Source: Lewinellaceae bacterium
GTDB lineage: Bacteria; Bacteroidota; Bacteroidia; Chitinophagales; Saprospiraceae
Length of the DNA stretch: 64,000 nt
Assembly: GCA_020636045.1 (NCBI GenBank)
Contig: JACJYP010000012.1
Span: forward strand, 96,383-160,382
Direction: 5' to 3'
The notes beneath the pieces were generated by a model that was not told where the DNA came from, did no database searches, and worked only from the letters and a program-made list of their open reading frames with translations. The position numbers and the translations under genes are program-made. How positions within the stretch are numbered: the stretch's first letter is position 1; each line of letters starts with the position of its first letter. Shown piece by piece: positions 1 to 7,161 of this stretch.

Positions 1-1026
1 ACCGGCCTGGTGCCGCAATCATGCGAAAAAAGCACCGTCGATCCGGGCGATACCACCGACTATTCCGAAGTGCTGATCGCTATTACCGACCAGGTGATCA
101 TTCCTACCTATACCGACCTGTACGACCGCTCGCAGGCGCTGGTGAATACGCTGGACGCCCTGCTTGCCAACCAGACCATAGCCAACCTCGAATCTGCCAG
201 ACAGGCCTGGCGCGATGCCCGTATCCCCTGGGAGCAGTCGGAGGGGTTTCTGTACGGCCCGGTAGAGACCCTCGGTCTGGACCCCTCTATCGATTCCTGG
301 CCGGTAAACCAGGCCGATCTGGATGCGGTGCTGAACAGCAGCGATGTGCTCACCAAATCGTACCTGGACGGCCAGGAAGGCACGCTGAAAGGTTTTCATA
401 CCCTTGAGTACCTGCTGTTCGGGCCCAACGGCAACAAGCAGGTGGGCGACTTTACGCCCCGCCAGTTTGAATATCTGGTCGCCTGCGCGCAAAGCCTGCA
501 AGGCGCCTGCGAAGCCCTGCGCGACAACTGGACGGGCGGCCAGGTCAATTTCGGACAGGTGTTCAGGACCGCCGGACAGAATAGCAACGTCGTGTATCCT
601 TCCCAGAAATCGGCCCTGCAGGAGATCGTGAACGGGCTGATCACCATTGCCGACGAAGTGGCCAACGGCAAGATCAACGAACCCTTCTCGCAGGAAGACC
701 TCACGCTCGAAGAATCGCGCTTCAGCGCCAACTCGAAAGCCGACTTTGCCGATAATATCCGCAGCATCCGCAACATATACCTGGGCGACTATCCCGCCGC
801 CGAAGACAAGGGTCTTTACCTGGTGATCGAAGCCAAAAACCCGGCGCTGGATACGAAAGTCCGCCAGCAGATCGACGAGGCGATTCAGGCCATCGAAGCG
901 ATCGAAGGGACTTTTACCACCGCGATCTTCAATTCGAAAACCTCCGTTCAGAACGCGCAAAACAAGGTCAGAAACCTGCAGGAAACGCTTCAGAATGAAG
1001 TGTATCCTGTCATTGACCAACTGTAA
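1..1026 (+). CDS. Imelysin family (M75-like) lipoprotein, 5' end outside window
   Basis: The reading frame is open from the first base, so the true start and most of the signal peptide lie upstream. The visible N-terminus has a Cys (VPQSCEKS) that fits a lipoprotein cleavage site. The imelysin hallmark GxHxxE is present as GFHTLEYLLFG at about residues 128-138 of the visible protein. The rest is helical and polar, as in imelysins. The family is periplasmic or outer-membrane, often linked to iron uptake or iron-regulated loci; the biochemical role is not settled. It is followed in the same direction by a di-heme oxidoreductase after a 240-bp gap that holds a repeat. A GTG at position 10 is a possible but unlikely internal start. 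Family call is firm, function is not. Confidence 0.85.
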   Translation, partial: TGLVPQSCEKSTVDPGDTTDYSEVLIAITDQVIIPTYTDLYDRSQALVNTLDALLANQTIANLESARQAWRDARIPWEQSEGFLYGPVETLGLDPSIDSWPVNQADLDAVLNSSDVLTKSYLDGQEGTLKGFHTLEYLLFGPNGNKQVGDFTPRQFEYLVACAQSLQGACEALRDNWTGGQVNFGQVFRTAGQNSNVVYPSQKSALQEIVNGLITIADEVANGKINEPFSQEDLTLEESRFSANSKADFADNIRSIRNIYLGDYPAAEDKGLYLVIEAKNPALDTKVRQQIDEAIQAIEAIEGTFTTAIFNSKTSVQNAQNKVRNLQETLQNEVYPVIDQL

Positions 1027-1063
1027 ACGACTGTTCCCGCAGGAGCCATCCGAGTTTTTCAGC

Positions 1064-1205
1064 CCGCGATTTCAATCGCGGAGTTTGCGGAAAAAGAAGA
1101 AAATTGAACCGTTTTAACGGTTTTATTGTCTTGGCCCGGCAGTTGAAAACGGTTAAAACCGTTGAATATCAGCCTGTTTTGTTTGCCCACGATTGAAATC
1201 GTGGG
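1064..1205. repeat. Composite element of four short perfect palindromes (copy 1)
   Basis: Four hairpins with 2-nt loops stand in a row: CCGCGATT/AATCGCGG (1064-1081), AACCGTT/AACGGTT (1107-1122), AACGGTT/AACCGTT (1148-1163) and CCCACGATT/AATCGTGGG (1186-1205). The same four-hairpin order occurs at 20062-20208. It fills most of the gap between the imelysin and di-heme genes and could act as a dispersed REP-like repeat or a structured RNA spacer. Confidence 0.8.
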
Positions 1206-1266
1206 TTGAGACAACATAATTTCCGCTTATTGATGTAATTCGGAATGGCTCATTTATCCTCATAAA

Positions 1267-2688
1267 ATGATCGACCATAGCAATATGAGATCAAACTTTT
1301 TTCCACAAGTAAGCGGCCGGCAAAAGGCCGCGGCCGCCTTTTTTGCGCTGCTCCTTTTTTCGCCTGCCTGCAAAGACAACAACGATATACCCGTCGTCGA
1401 CGAACAGGCGTATTATGCCGGCGGCGAAACCACCGTCTTCGGAGAATACTCCCAGGTTTTCCAGCAGCCGGCTAGCAACCTGAGCAGCCAGGAGGTCGCC
1501 GATCATTTCAAGGCCGACGCCAATTTCGAGGCGATCTTCGTGACGGCGCCCGCTACCATTCAGGGAGGGCTGGGGCCTTTGTTCAACCAGAACTCCTGCG
1601 CGAGTTGCCATATCCGCAACGGAAGGGCCAATTTTCCGGACCTGCCGAACGACCAGGGCGGATTGCTGTTCCGCCTGAGCCTGCCCGGCACGGGCAGCTT
1701 CGGCGAACCGCTCGATATACCGGGCTTTGGCGGACAATTGCAAACAAAAGCCGTTTTCGGTATTCAGGCAGAAGGCAAGGTCGACGTGCAGTTTACGGAC
1801 GAAGTGCTTCAGTTTCTGGACGGCGAAACGGCCGTATTGCACAAGCCTGTGTATATTCTCACCGATCCTTACACGACTTTTCCCACGGAAGGCCTGATGT
1901 CGCCGCGTATTGCGCCACCCGTTTTCGGGTTGGGGCTGCTGGAAGCGATCCCCGAGTCTGCCATCCAGATGCATGCCGATGAAAATGACGCCGACGGCGA
2001 CGGCATCTCCGGGAAGCCGAATTACGTCTGGGATGCTGTCGCGCAACAGGTCGCGCTCGGTCGTTTTGGATGGAAAGCCGGCCAGCCGACGCTGCTTCAG
2101 CAATCTGCGGCGGCGTACAACGGGGATATGGGCGTGACGACGACCCTCTTTCCTTCGGAAAACTGTACCGGCCAGCCGCAATGCGACAACCTGACCGACG
2201 ACCCGGAAGTAGACCTGGAAACATTGAAAAGCACGGCCTTCTACACGCAATCACTGGCAGTGCCGGCTCCGCGTCGCCTCGACGACCCGGCAGTGCAGCG
2301 CGGAAAAATGTTGTTCTCCGACCTGCAATGCGCCGCCTGTCACGTGCCGTCCTTCACGACCGGCGCCCATCCGGAATACGGGTTTTTATCGAATCAGAAA
2401 ATATACCCGTACACCGATCTGCTGCTGCACGATATGGGAGAAGGCCTGGCTGACCATCGCGGAGAGTTCAAAGCCGACGGCCGCGAATGGCGCACGCCGC
2501 CGCTCTGGGGCATCGGGCTGACGCAGACGGTGAGCGGCCACACGCGCTTTTTGCACGACGGCCGCGCGCGCAATCTGATGGAAGCGATCCTTTGGCACGG
2601 CGGCGAAGCCGAACAGGCGCGTCAGCGGGTGCTGAAACTTTCGGCGGCCGACCGCGCATCGCTCCTGGCGTTTTTGCAGTCGCTGTAG
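1267..2688 (+). CDS. Di-heme oxidoreductase (DUF1111 / thiol oxidoreductase family) lipoprotein
   Basis: A 473-aa exported c-type cytochrome. The N-terminus has a hydrophobic stretch ending in SPAC, a plausible lipoprotein site. Two heme-binding CxxCH motifs are visible: CASCH at residues 111-115 and CAACH at about residue 355, the spacing seen in the di-heme DUF1111 family, which is distantly related to MauG-type peroxidases. The C-terminal segment with LWGIG, GHTRFLHDGRA and EAILWHGGEA is typical of the family. Translation may begin at 1267 or at the second ATG at 1285; both keep the signal. Imelysin and DUF1111 genes are often adjacent, so a shared redox or iron role is inferred. A hairpin terminator follows at 2716. 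Confidence 0.88.
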   Translation: MIDHSNMRSNFFPQVSGRQKAAAAFFALLLFSPACKDNNDIPVVDEQAYYAGGETTVFGEYSQVFQQPASNLSSQEVADHFKADANFEAIFVTAPATIQGGLGPLFNQNSCASCHIRNGRANFPDLPNDQGGLLFRLSLPGTGSFGEPLDIPGFGGQLQTKAVFGIQAEGKVDVQFTDEVLQFLDGETAVLHKPVYILTDPYTTFPTEGLMSPRIAPPVFGLGLLEAIPESAIQMHADENDADGDGISGKPNYVWDAVAQQVALGRFGWKAGQPTLLQQSAAAYNGDMGVTTTLFPSENCTGQPQCDNLTDDPEVDLETLKSTAFYTQSLAVPAPRRLDDPAVQRGKMLFSDLQCAACHVPSFTTGAHPEYGFLSNQKIYPYTDLLLHDMGEGLADHRGEFKADGREWRTPPLWGIGLTQTVSGHTRFLHDGRARNLMEAILWHGGEAEQARQRVLKLSAADRASLLAFLQSL

Positions 2689-2715
2689 GCGCCTGTTTTT
2701 CAATGGATAAATGCG

Positions 2716-2749
2716 AAAAGGCTATCCTCGTCAATGGGGATAGCCTTTT
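2716..2749. terminator. Bidirectional rho-independent terminator
   Basis: A 12-bp perfect stem (2716-2727 with 2738-2749, GGCTATCC/GGATAGCC core) is flanked by AAAA on one side and TTTT on the other. It lies between the convergent di-heme gene and the small minus-strand gene at 2772-2909 and would work for both. Confidence 0.85.
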
Positions 2750-2771
2750 CAGTTGCCTGATGCCGGACGTT

Positions 2772-2909
2772 TCAGCCTACGAATATCAGGTACATCAGCA
2801 CCATGAGCAATACGGTTGCGATGGCCAGGATGGCCAGGAATTTGCGGTTGTCTTCCTTGTCCTGTTTTACAAACCGCTGTTTTTTCGACGATTTAATTTT
2901 GTTACTCAT
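2772..2909 (-). CDS. Small single-pass membrane protein, 45 aa
   Basis: The minus strand reads ATG to TGA for 45 codons. The first 23 residues are strongly basic and polar (MSNKIKSSKKQRF then VKQDKEDNRK), followed by one hydrophobic segment of about 20 residues (FLAILAIATVLLMVLMYLIF) and VG. This positive-inside layout is that of a small inner-membrane protein. It stands alone between a convergent terminator and the POT transporter, which lies downstream of it on the same strand in the reverse order. Function is unknown; Bacteroidota genomes carry many such micro-proteins. The coding potential is supported by the clean cytoplasmic-tail-plus-helix pattern rather than by homology. Confidence 0.6.
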   Translation of the reverse strand: MSNKIKSSKKQRFVKQDKEDNRKFLAILAIATVLLMVLMYLIFVG

Positions 2910-3034
2910 AACCCGTTGATTTTTATGAACACGGATGCTGTGATCCCGTAAAATGAATGATGGTGATTTGATTTTGCGAGCCCGAAATATACGGAAGCAC
3001 TGCGGGCTGTAAAATCATCCGGCCCCAACTTTTT

Positions 3035-4675
3035 CTATGTCAATCCTTTTTCCCTGAAAACCCGGTTGAGCCATCGCAGCATGGAGAACAAGGCCAGCGC
3101 CGCCAGCATCAGGATGATAAAATTGACCCAGAAAAAATTGGCTTTGTTGTCGTAGCGGTCCCACATCGTAGCCAGTATGCCGCTGAGTTTGTTGCCCAGC
3201 GATGTGGACAACTGCCAGCCGCCCATCATAAGCCCCGTGATATGCCGCGGCGCCATTTTCGATACCATACTGAGCCCCATGGGACTGAGAAACAACTCGC
3301 CTACCGTGATCACGCCGTAGGTGGCGACGAGCCACCAGGCCGAGGCTTTTTCCATGCCGTTGTGGCAGGCGTATACCGCCGCCACCGTCACCAGCGTCGA
3401 GAGGCCCGAGATGACCAGCCCCCAGCCGATCTTGGCGGGCGTGGTCGGTTCTTTGCCCCGTTTTCGCAATCGATAGAAGAATGCGATCACCAGCGGCGTC
3501 AGGATCACTACAAAGAGCGGGTTGACCGACTGGTAGAGTTCGGTGGATACCAGCGATGCCGTGCCATTTTCCGGCGGCCGCTCTTCTGCGGGTATGTTGA
3601 TAAAATAGGGGTCGAACGTATTGATCTTCACGGGAGCGCCTTCTGCATCGCGGACGGTGCGGAATTGCGCGTCGTACTGTGGGTGCAGGGTATCTTTCAT
3701 GGAAACGATCTGCGCCATCCTGATCGACTCCATAGGGGGCTGCGACCAGGCCGGGAGTTCGCGGTCGGTGTAAAATTCTGCCCAGGTGGTGAGCGCCGTG
3801 CCGTTCTGCTTGAATACCGCCCAGAATACGATCACCACCGCATAGATGGACAACAACACCTTGATCCGGGGCTTGTCTTCTGCGGAAGCGCTGCGCAGTA
3901 CCCACAGGTAAAATGCGATGACCGGAAGGCTGCCGAAAAGGAAAGCATCCGTCGAGTCGGAACCGAAGATATTGCCCGGGATCATCCAGCCCGCCAGACC
4001 GGTGACCAACGCCGGCAGCAATACCGACGACAACATGCGCCCCACGCCGGCTTCACCTGCGACCGGCGCTTTCTGAATGTCGGCGTGTGCATAGTGCTTC
4101 ATGCCGATCAGGAACGCGACCACGCCGATGAACATACCGACCCCGGCAGCGGCGAAGGCTGCTCCCCAGCCGATGTTGTGCCGCAGCCATGCCGCAAAAA
4201 AATTGCAGATGAAGGCGCCGATATTGATGCCCATGTAAAAGATGTTGTACCCTGTATCTTTCAGCGTTTTGTACTTGTCCTCGTTATAAAGGTTGCCGAG
4301 CAACACGGAAATGTTGGGCTTGAAAAAACCGTTGCCCACGATGATCACGCCCAGTGCGGCGTAAAAGGATACCAGGTTGTTCGGGATGGCCAGCATAAGG
4401 TAACCGATCCCCATCAGCACACCCCCCAGGATGATCGCCCTGCGATAGCCGAGCACCTTGTCGGCCAGCAGGCCCCCGATAAACGGCGTGACGTACACCA
4501 GCGCGATAAAAGTGCCGTAGATGTCAGAGCCCTGCGTGCGGGTCATCGCCAGGCCGCCATGCTGTGAATCCGTCACGTACAGGAGGAAAATGCCGATCAT
4601 CAGGTAGTAGCCGAAGCGTTCCCACATTTCGGTGAAAAAGAGAAAGGGTAGTCCCGATGGGTGTTTTTTAAACAT
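3035..4675 (-). CDS. POT/PTR family peptide MFS transporter (DtpT-like)
   Basis: A proton-coupled oligopeptide symporter of the inner membrane, about 546 aa with 12 or more hydrophobic helices. The N-terminal family signature ExxERFxYY is present as EMWERFGYY, and the second signature occurs as GGLLADKVLGYRRA. The insertion of about 100 residues in the middle (PxxERPPENGTASLVSTELYQSVNPLF) is characteristic of bacterial POTs with an extended periplasmic loop. I place the start at the ATG at 4675 (MFKKHPSGLPFLFF); a TTG seven codons upstream is less likely. It is a single-gene unit on the minus strand, reading away from a divergent small secreted protein gene at 4886. Confidence 0.92.
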   Translation of the reverse strand: MFKKHPSGLPFLFFTEMWERFGYYLMIGIFLLYVTDSQHGGLAMTRTQGSDIYGTFIALVYVTPFIGGLLADKVLGYRRAIILGGVLMGIGYLMLAIPNNLVSFYAALGVIIVGNGFFKPNISVLLGNLYNEDKYKTLKDTGYNIFYMGINIGAFICNFFAAWLRHNIGWGAAFAAAGVGMFIGVVAFLIGMKHYAHADIQKAPVAGEAGVGRMLSSVLLPALVTGLAGWMIPGNIFGSDSTDAFLFGSLPVIAFYLWVLRSASAEDKPRIKVLLSIYAVVIVFWAVFKQNGTALTTWAEFYTDRELPAWSQPPMESIRMAQIVSMKDTLHPQYDAQFRTVRDAEGAPVKINTFDPYFINIPAEERPPENGTASLVSTELYQSVNPLFVVILTPLVIAFFYRLRKRGKEPTTPAKIGWGLVISGLSTLVTVAAVYACHNGMEKASAWWLVATYGVITVGELFLSPMGLSMVSKMAPRHITGLMMGGWQLSTSLGNKLSGILATMWDRYDNKANFFWVNFIILMLAALALFSMLRWLNRVFREKGLT

Positions 4676-4832
4676 GGTCTTGTGTTTTGTTGGCAAAGCG
4701 AAGCCGCAGCCCGGTACTTATCTGCTGATAAAACCAGTCTCTTCCTTCCGGGTGGCCCGGTGGCAAATGTAATTTCAAATTTAGGTTTTGCAAGTTTTGT
4801 CCCGAATCAAAAGGAACTGCCGGACAGGATAA

Positions 4833-4840
4833 TATCTTTG
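4833..4840 (+). promoter_or_regulatory. Bacteroidota-type -7 box
   Basis: TATCTTTG matches the Bacteroidota -7 consensus TAnnTTTG and lies about 45 bp before the ATG at 4886. No clear TTG -33 box is seen at the right distance, so this is tentative. Confidence 0.35.
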
Positions 4841-4885
4841 CCTTCCTTTTCAGGATCAAAACTTATGGAACACCAAACGCAAGGT

Positions 4886-5347
4886 ATGGAGAAGAAAATT
4901 TTACTTGTTTTTATATGTATGACGGTCTGGCTGTCAGCGGGATGGGCCCAGCAGCCGAAAGAAACTGCCGGCGATTCCACAAGCGTGGAAGGGCCGGCGC
5001 TGGTGCCGCCGGCCGGCGCCGTGTCCGACAGCATACTCGTTACGATCATTCTCAAGCACCAGCAGGACAAAAACCTGCCCGAGATACGCCGCATCCTTGA
5101 ATCACAGGGTTTCTGGGATGTTTTCCCGCCGCAGGACGCACGCGTCGTGTCGTGGACCATCGCGATGGGACTGGGGCATGTGGTGCTGCTCAAGATCCCG
5201 GCGGGCGCGGAACGCCGGCTCAACCTCTCCATTGAAAATGCCGCCTGGGGCGCATTCGAGACCGAGATATATCTCACATACGACTACAAACCGCTCTGGG
5301 ACGATTACATCCAGCGGCGCGAAGAAGCGAGGCAGGACCGGAATTAA
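4886..5347 (+). CDS. Small secreted protein of unknown function
   Basis: About 153 aa. The start at 4886 gives a clean signal peptide (MEKKILLVFICMTVWLSAGWAQ) cut after WAQ; an ATG at 4865 would add seven polar residues and is also possible. The mature part begins with a low-complexity Thr/Ser/Pro stretch, then a compact domain containing IILKHQQDKNLPEIRRIL and IAMGLGHVVLLKIPAG and ending with YDYKPLWDDYIQRREEARQD. The C-terminal section is highly charged. I do not recognise a family. The gene converges with the GWxTD gene, with only 23 bp between the two stop codons. Confidence 0.65.
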   Translation: MEKKILLVFICMTVWLSAGWAQQPKETAGDSTSVEGPALVPPAGAVSDSILVTIILKHQQDKNLPEIRRILESQGFWDVFPPQDARVVSWTIAMGLGHVVLLKIPAGAERRLNLSIENAAWGAFETEIYLTYDYKPLWDDYIQRREEARQDRN

Positions 5348-5370
5348 CGCCCGAAAATTACGCAGACAGG

Positions 5371-6825
5371 TCAGAAATCCTCGAAATACACCCGTGCATT
5401 CCGGCCGTTTCCGCGTTGTACGGAGGTGGCGTCGTTGTAGTTGTCGTCGAGGTATTCGCTCGGGCCGCGGGAGTATAGCACGCGTTCCCAGCGCGGATTG
5501 TTGATCTCGCCGCGCGCGTTGGAATGCAGCATGATATAATCCTCGCCGGCCAGACTCGGGTTGTAAAACAGGAATTTCACGTTGTTCTGCTTGGTCTTGG
5601 GAAAATTGTAGTACACCCATATTTCGTATGGCGGCGCTCCGGGGTCGTCTTCCACATGAATAAGGTCGTCCGGCTTGCCAAAGCGCATGAAGGTGCGGCC
5701 GCGATCGGTCTCGAAACCATAGCGAAAACCGCTCTGAAATTTCTTGTGCGCGGCGTCGGCCACCCGGATGAAATTGCGGTAAGCCTGCTCGGGGTTATTG
5801 GCGTCTTCCCGCACAAAATGGCGGAACAGATAAAAGCGCATGGGCTTCAGGTCTTCGCCCTGAAGGATATTTTTCAGCGTTTCAGACTCTTCACCGACGG
5901 CGAGGGCCGACAAGGCGCGCAAGCCGTAGCGCAGGGCCTCTTCGTCGAGTTTGTCGACAAACTGGCGCGCCAATACTTCGTCAGAGAGTTCTTCTTCCGA
6001 CACATGCAGGAAGGGATTGCTCCGCTGAAAGGTGGTGGTGCGTTTGAGCAGCAGTTCGTTGGCGGCATTTCGGCATTCCACGGTGAGTGAATAGTTGCCG
6101 CTTTCGAGTTTGCCGATATCCATTTGCACGAGTATGGCATCGATGGCTGTCGGTTTTTTCTTTTGCGTGCCTACCGAAATGAGATTCCTGATCCCGTTGC
6201 CCTTTTCCTGTTCTATGTAATAGCGCACCAGGTAGGTGTCATCGGTGATCGCCTTGTCGGAGTGGTATATCTCCGTGTAGAACGCCAGCATCACGGCGCC
6301 TGCTTCGTAAAAATTGAAGGGCAGGGGCTCGAGGTAAAAGCCGTTTTTGCTGAAAGGGCTGTCCGACTGGTCGGGCCGGAATCCGCGCAGCAACTGCACA
6401 TCGGCCAGGTACATCCGGTCGCTGATGTCTACGATCAGCGGAGCGGTGTAAGTGTCCTTGTTTTCCGGATCGTTGATGTCCTGAAAACTGATCTCCAGCG
6501 TGTACTGCCCGTTGGCAAGGGCAAAACGCTTTGCATCCAGCAGGTTTTCGGGCCATTCCACGACCGGGCTGAGCAGCACGTATTTTTCATAATTGACCAC
6601 CCGCTCGCCGTCTTTGATGAGGATCAGCGTTTCCACGCCCGCCTGCAGGTACGTACTGTCGACGGATTTGTAGTTGACGCTGGCCGCAGCGATCTCGATA
6701 TTGATCTCCAGGTAGGGCTTCGCCGGTGTTGCATACACCGCAAAAGAAACGCCGGTGTCGAGCGCCAGGGCTGCAAAAGGCAGCAGCGCGGCGATGACGG
6801 CGCATGATATGAGTTTCGTTTTCAT
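5371..6825 (-). CDS. GWxTD domain-containing secreted protein
   Basis: A 484-aa exported protein with a signal peptide (about residues 1-22, ending FAALALD). The N-terminal half is beta-rich. The C-terminal part holds the GWxTD domain: YGFETDRGRTFMRFGKPDD, then PPYEIWVYYNFPK, then FLFYNP and NPRWERVLY, at about residues 365-460. In this copy the name motif reads GFETD rather than GWxTD. The domain is widespread in Bacteroidota and some other phyla and its role is unknown; genes for it often sit near envelope or sensory genes. It stands alone on the minus strand, about 330 bp downstream (in gene orientation) of a spacer that carries a fold-back repeat. Confidence 0.85.
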   Translation of the reverse strand: MKTKLISCAVIAALLPFAALALDTGVSFAVYATPAKPYLEINIEIAAASVNYKSVDSTYLQAGVETLILIKDGERVVNYEKYVLLSPVVEWPENLLDAKRFALANGQYTLEISFQDINDPENKDTYTAPLIVDISDRMYLADVQLLRGFRPDQSDSPFSKNGFYLEPLPFNFYEAGAVMLAFYTEIYHSDKAITDDTYLVRYYIEQEKGNGIRNLISVGTQKKKPTAIDAILVQMDIGKLESGNYSLTVECRNAANELLLKRTTTFQRSNPFLHVSEEELSDEVLARQFVDKLDEEALRYGLRALSALAVGEESETLKNILQGEDLKPMRFYLFRHFVREDANNPEQAYRNFIRVADAAHKKFQSGFRYGFETDRGRTFMRFGKPDDLIHVEDDPGAPPYEIWVYYNFPKTKQNNVKFLFYNPSLAGEDYIMLHSNARGEINNPRWERVLYSRGPSEYLDDNYNDATSVQRGNGRNARVYFEDF

Positions 6826-6854
6826 AGCAGCAGAATTGAAAAGATGAAGGATGA

Positions 6855-7016
6855 GAAACCGTCTGAAAACCTCTTACGGTTGTAAAACCGCATCATTTGG
6901 AGGCATACGACGTTTATTTTTTCGTCAATAGGACAGGGCTATTCCCTCAAAAATAAACTTTGTCTGCCTCCAAAGCATACACCTTTCCATCTCGCAATAG
7001 GTTTTCAGACGGTTTC
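6855..7016. repeat. 162-bp fold-back element, copy 1
   Basis: Ends are an 18-bp inverted repeat: GAAACCGTCTGAAAACCT at 6855 and its complement ending at 7016. Inside are further inverted arms (TTTGGAGGCA with TGCCTCCAAA, and GTTTATTTTT with AAAAATAAAC), so the whole unit can fold into one long hairpin. A second copy of exactly the same length lies at 27062-27223. No coding capacity. It has the look of a MITE. The remainder of the 6826-7161 gap holds no gene. Confidence 0.85.
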
Positions 7017-7161
7017 TGAGAAACCGTTTAACCCAAACAGCCTCTGACACTTGTCAAAAGTCAGGATTCCGGAGGAATGCCGTTGAACAATTTTTCGGAA
7101 AAGTCAGGATTCAGAGTTGCCTGGATCAAGCCTTTTCGTACAAATTTCGCCGGTTTTTACT

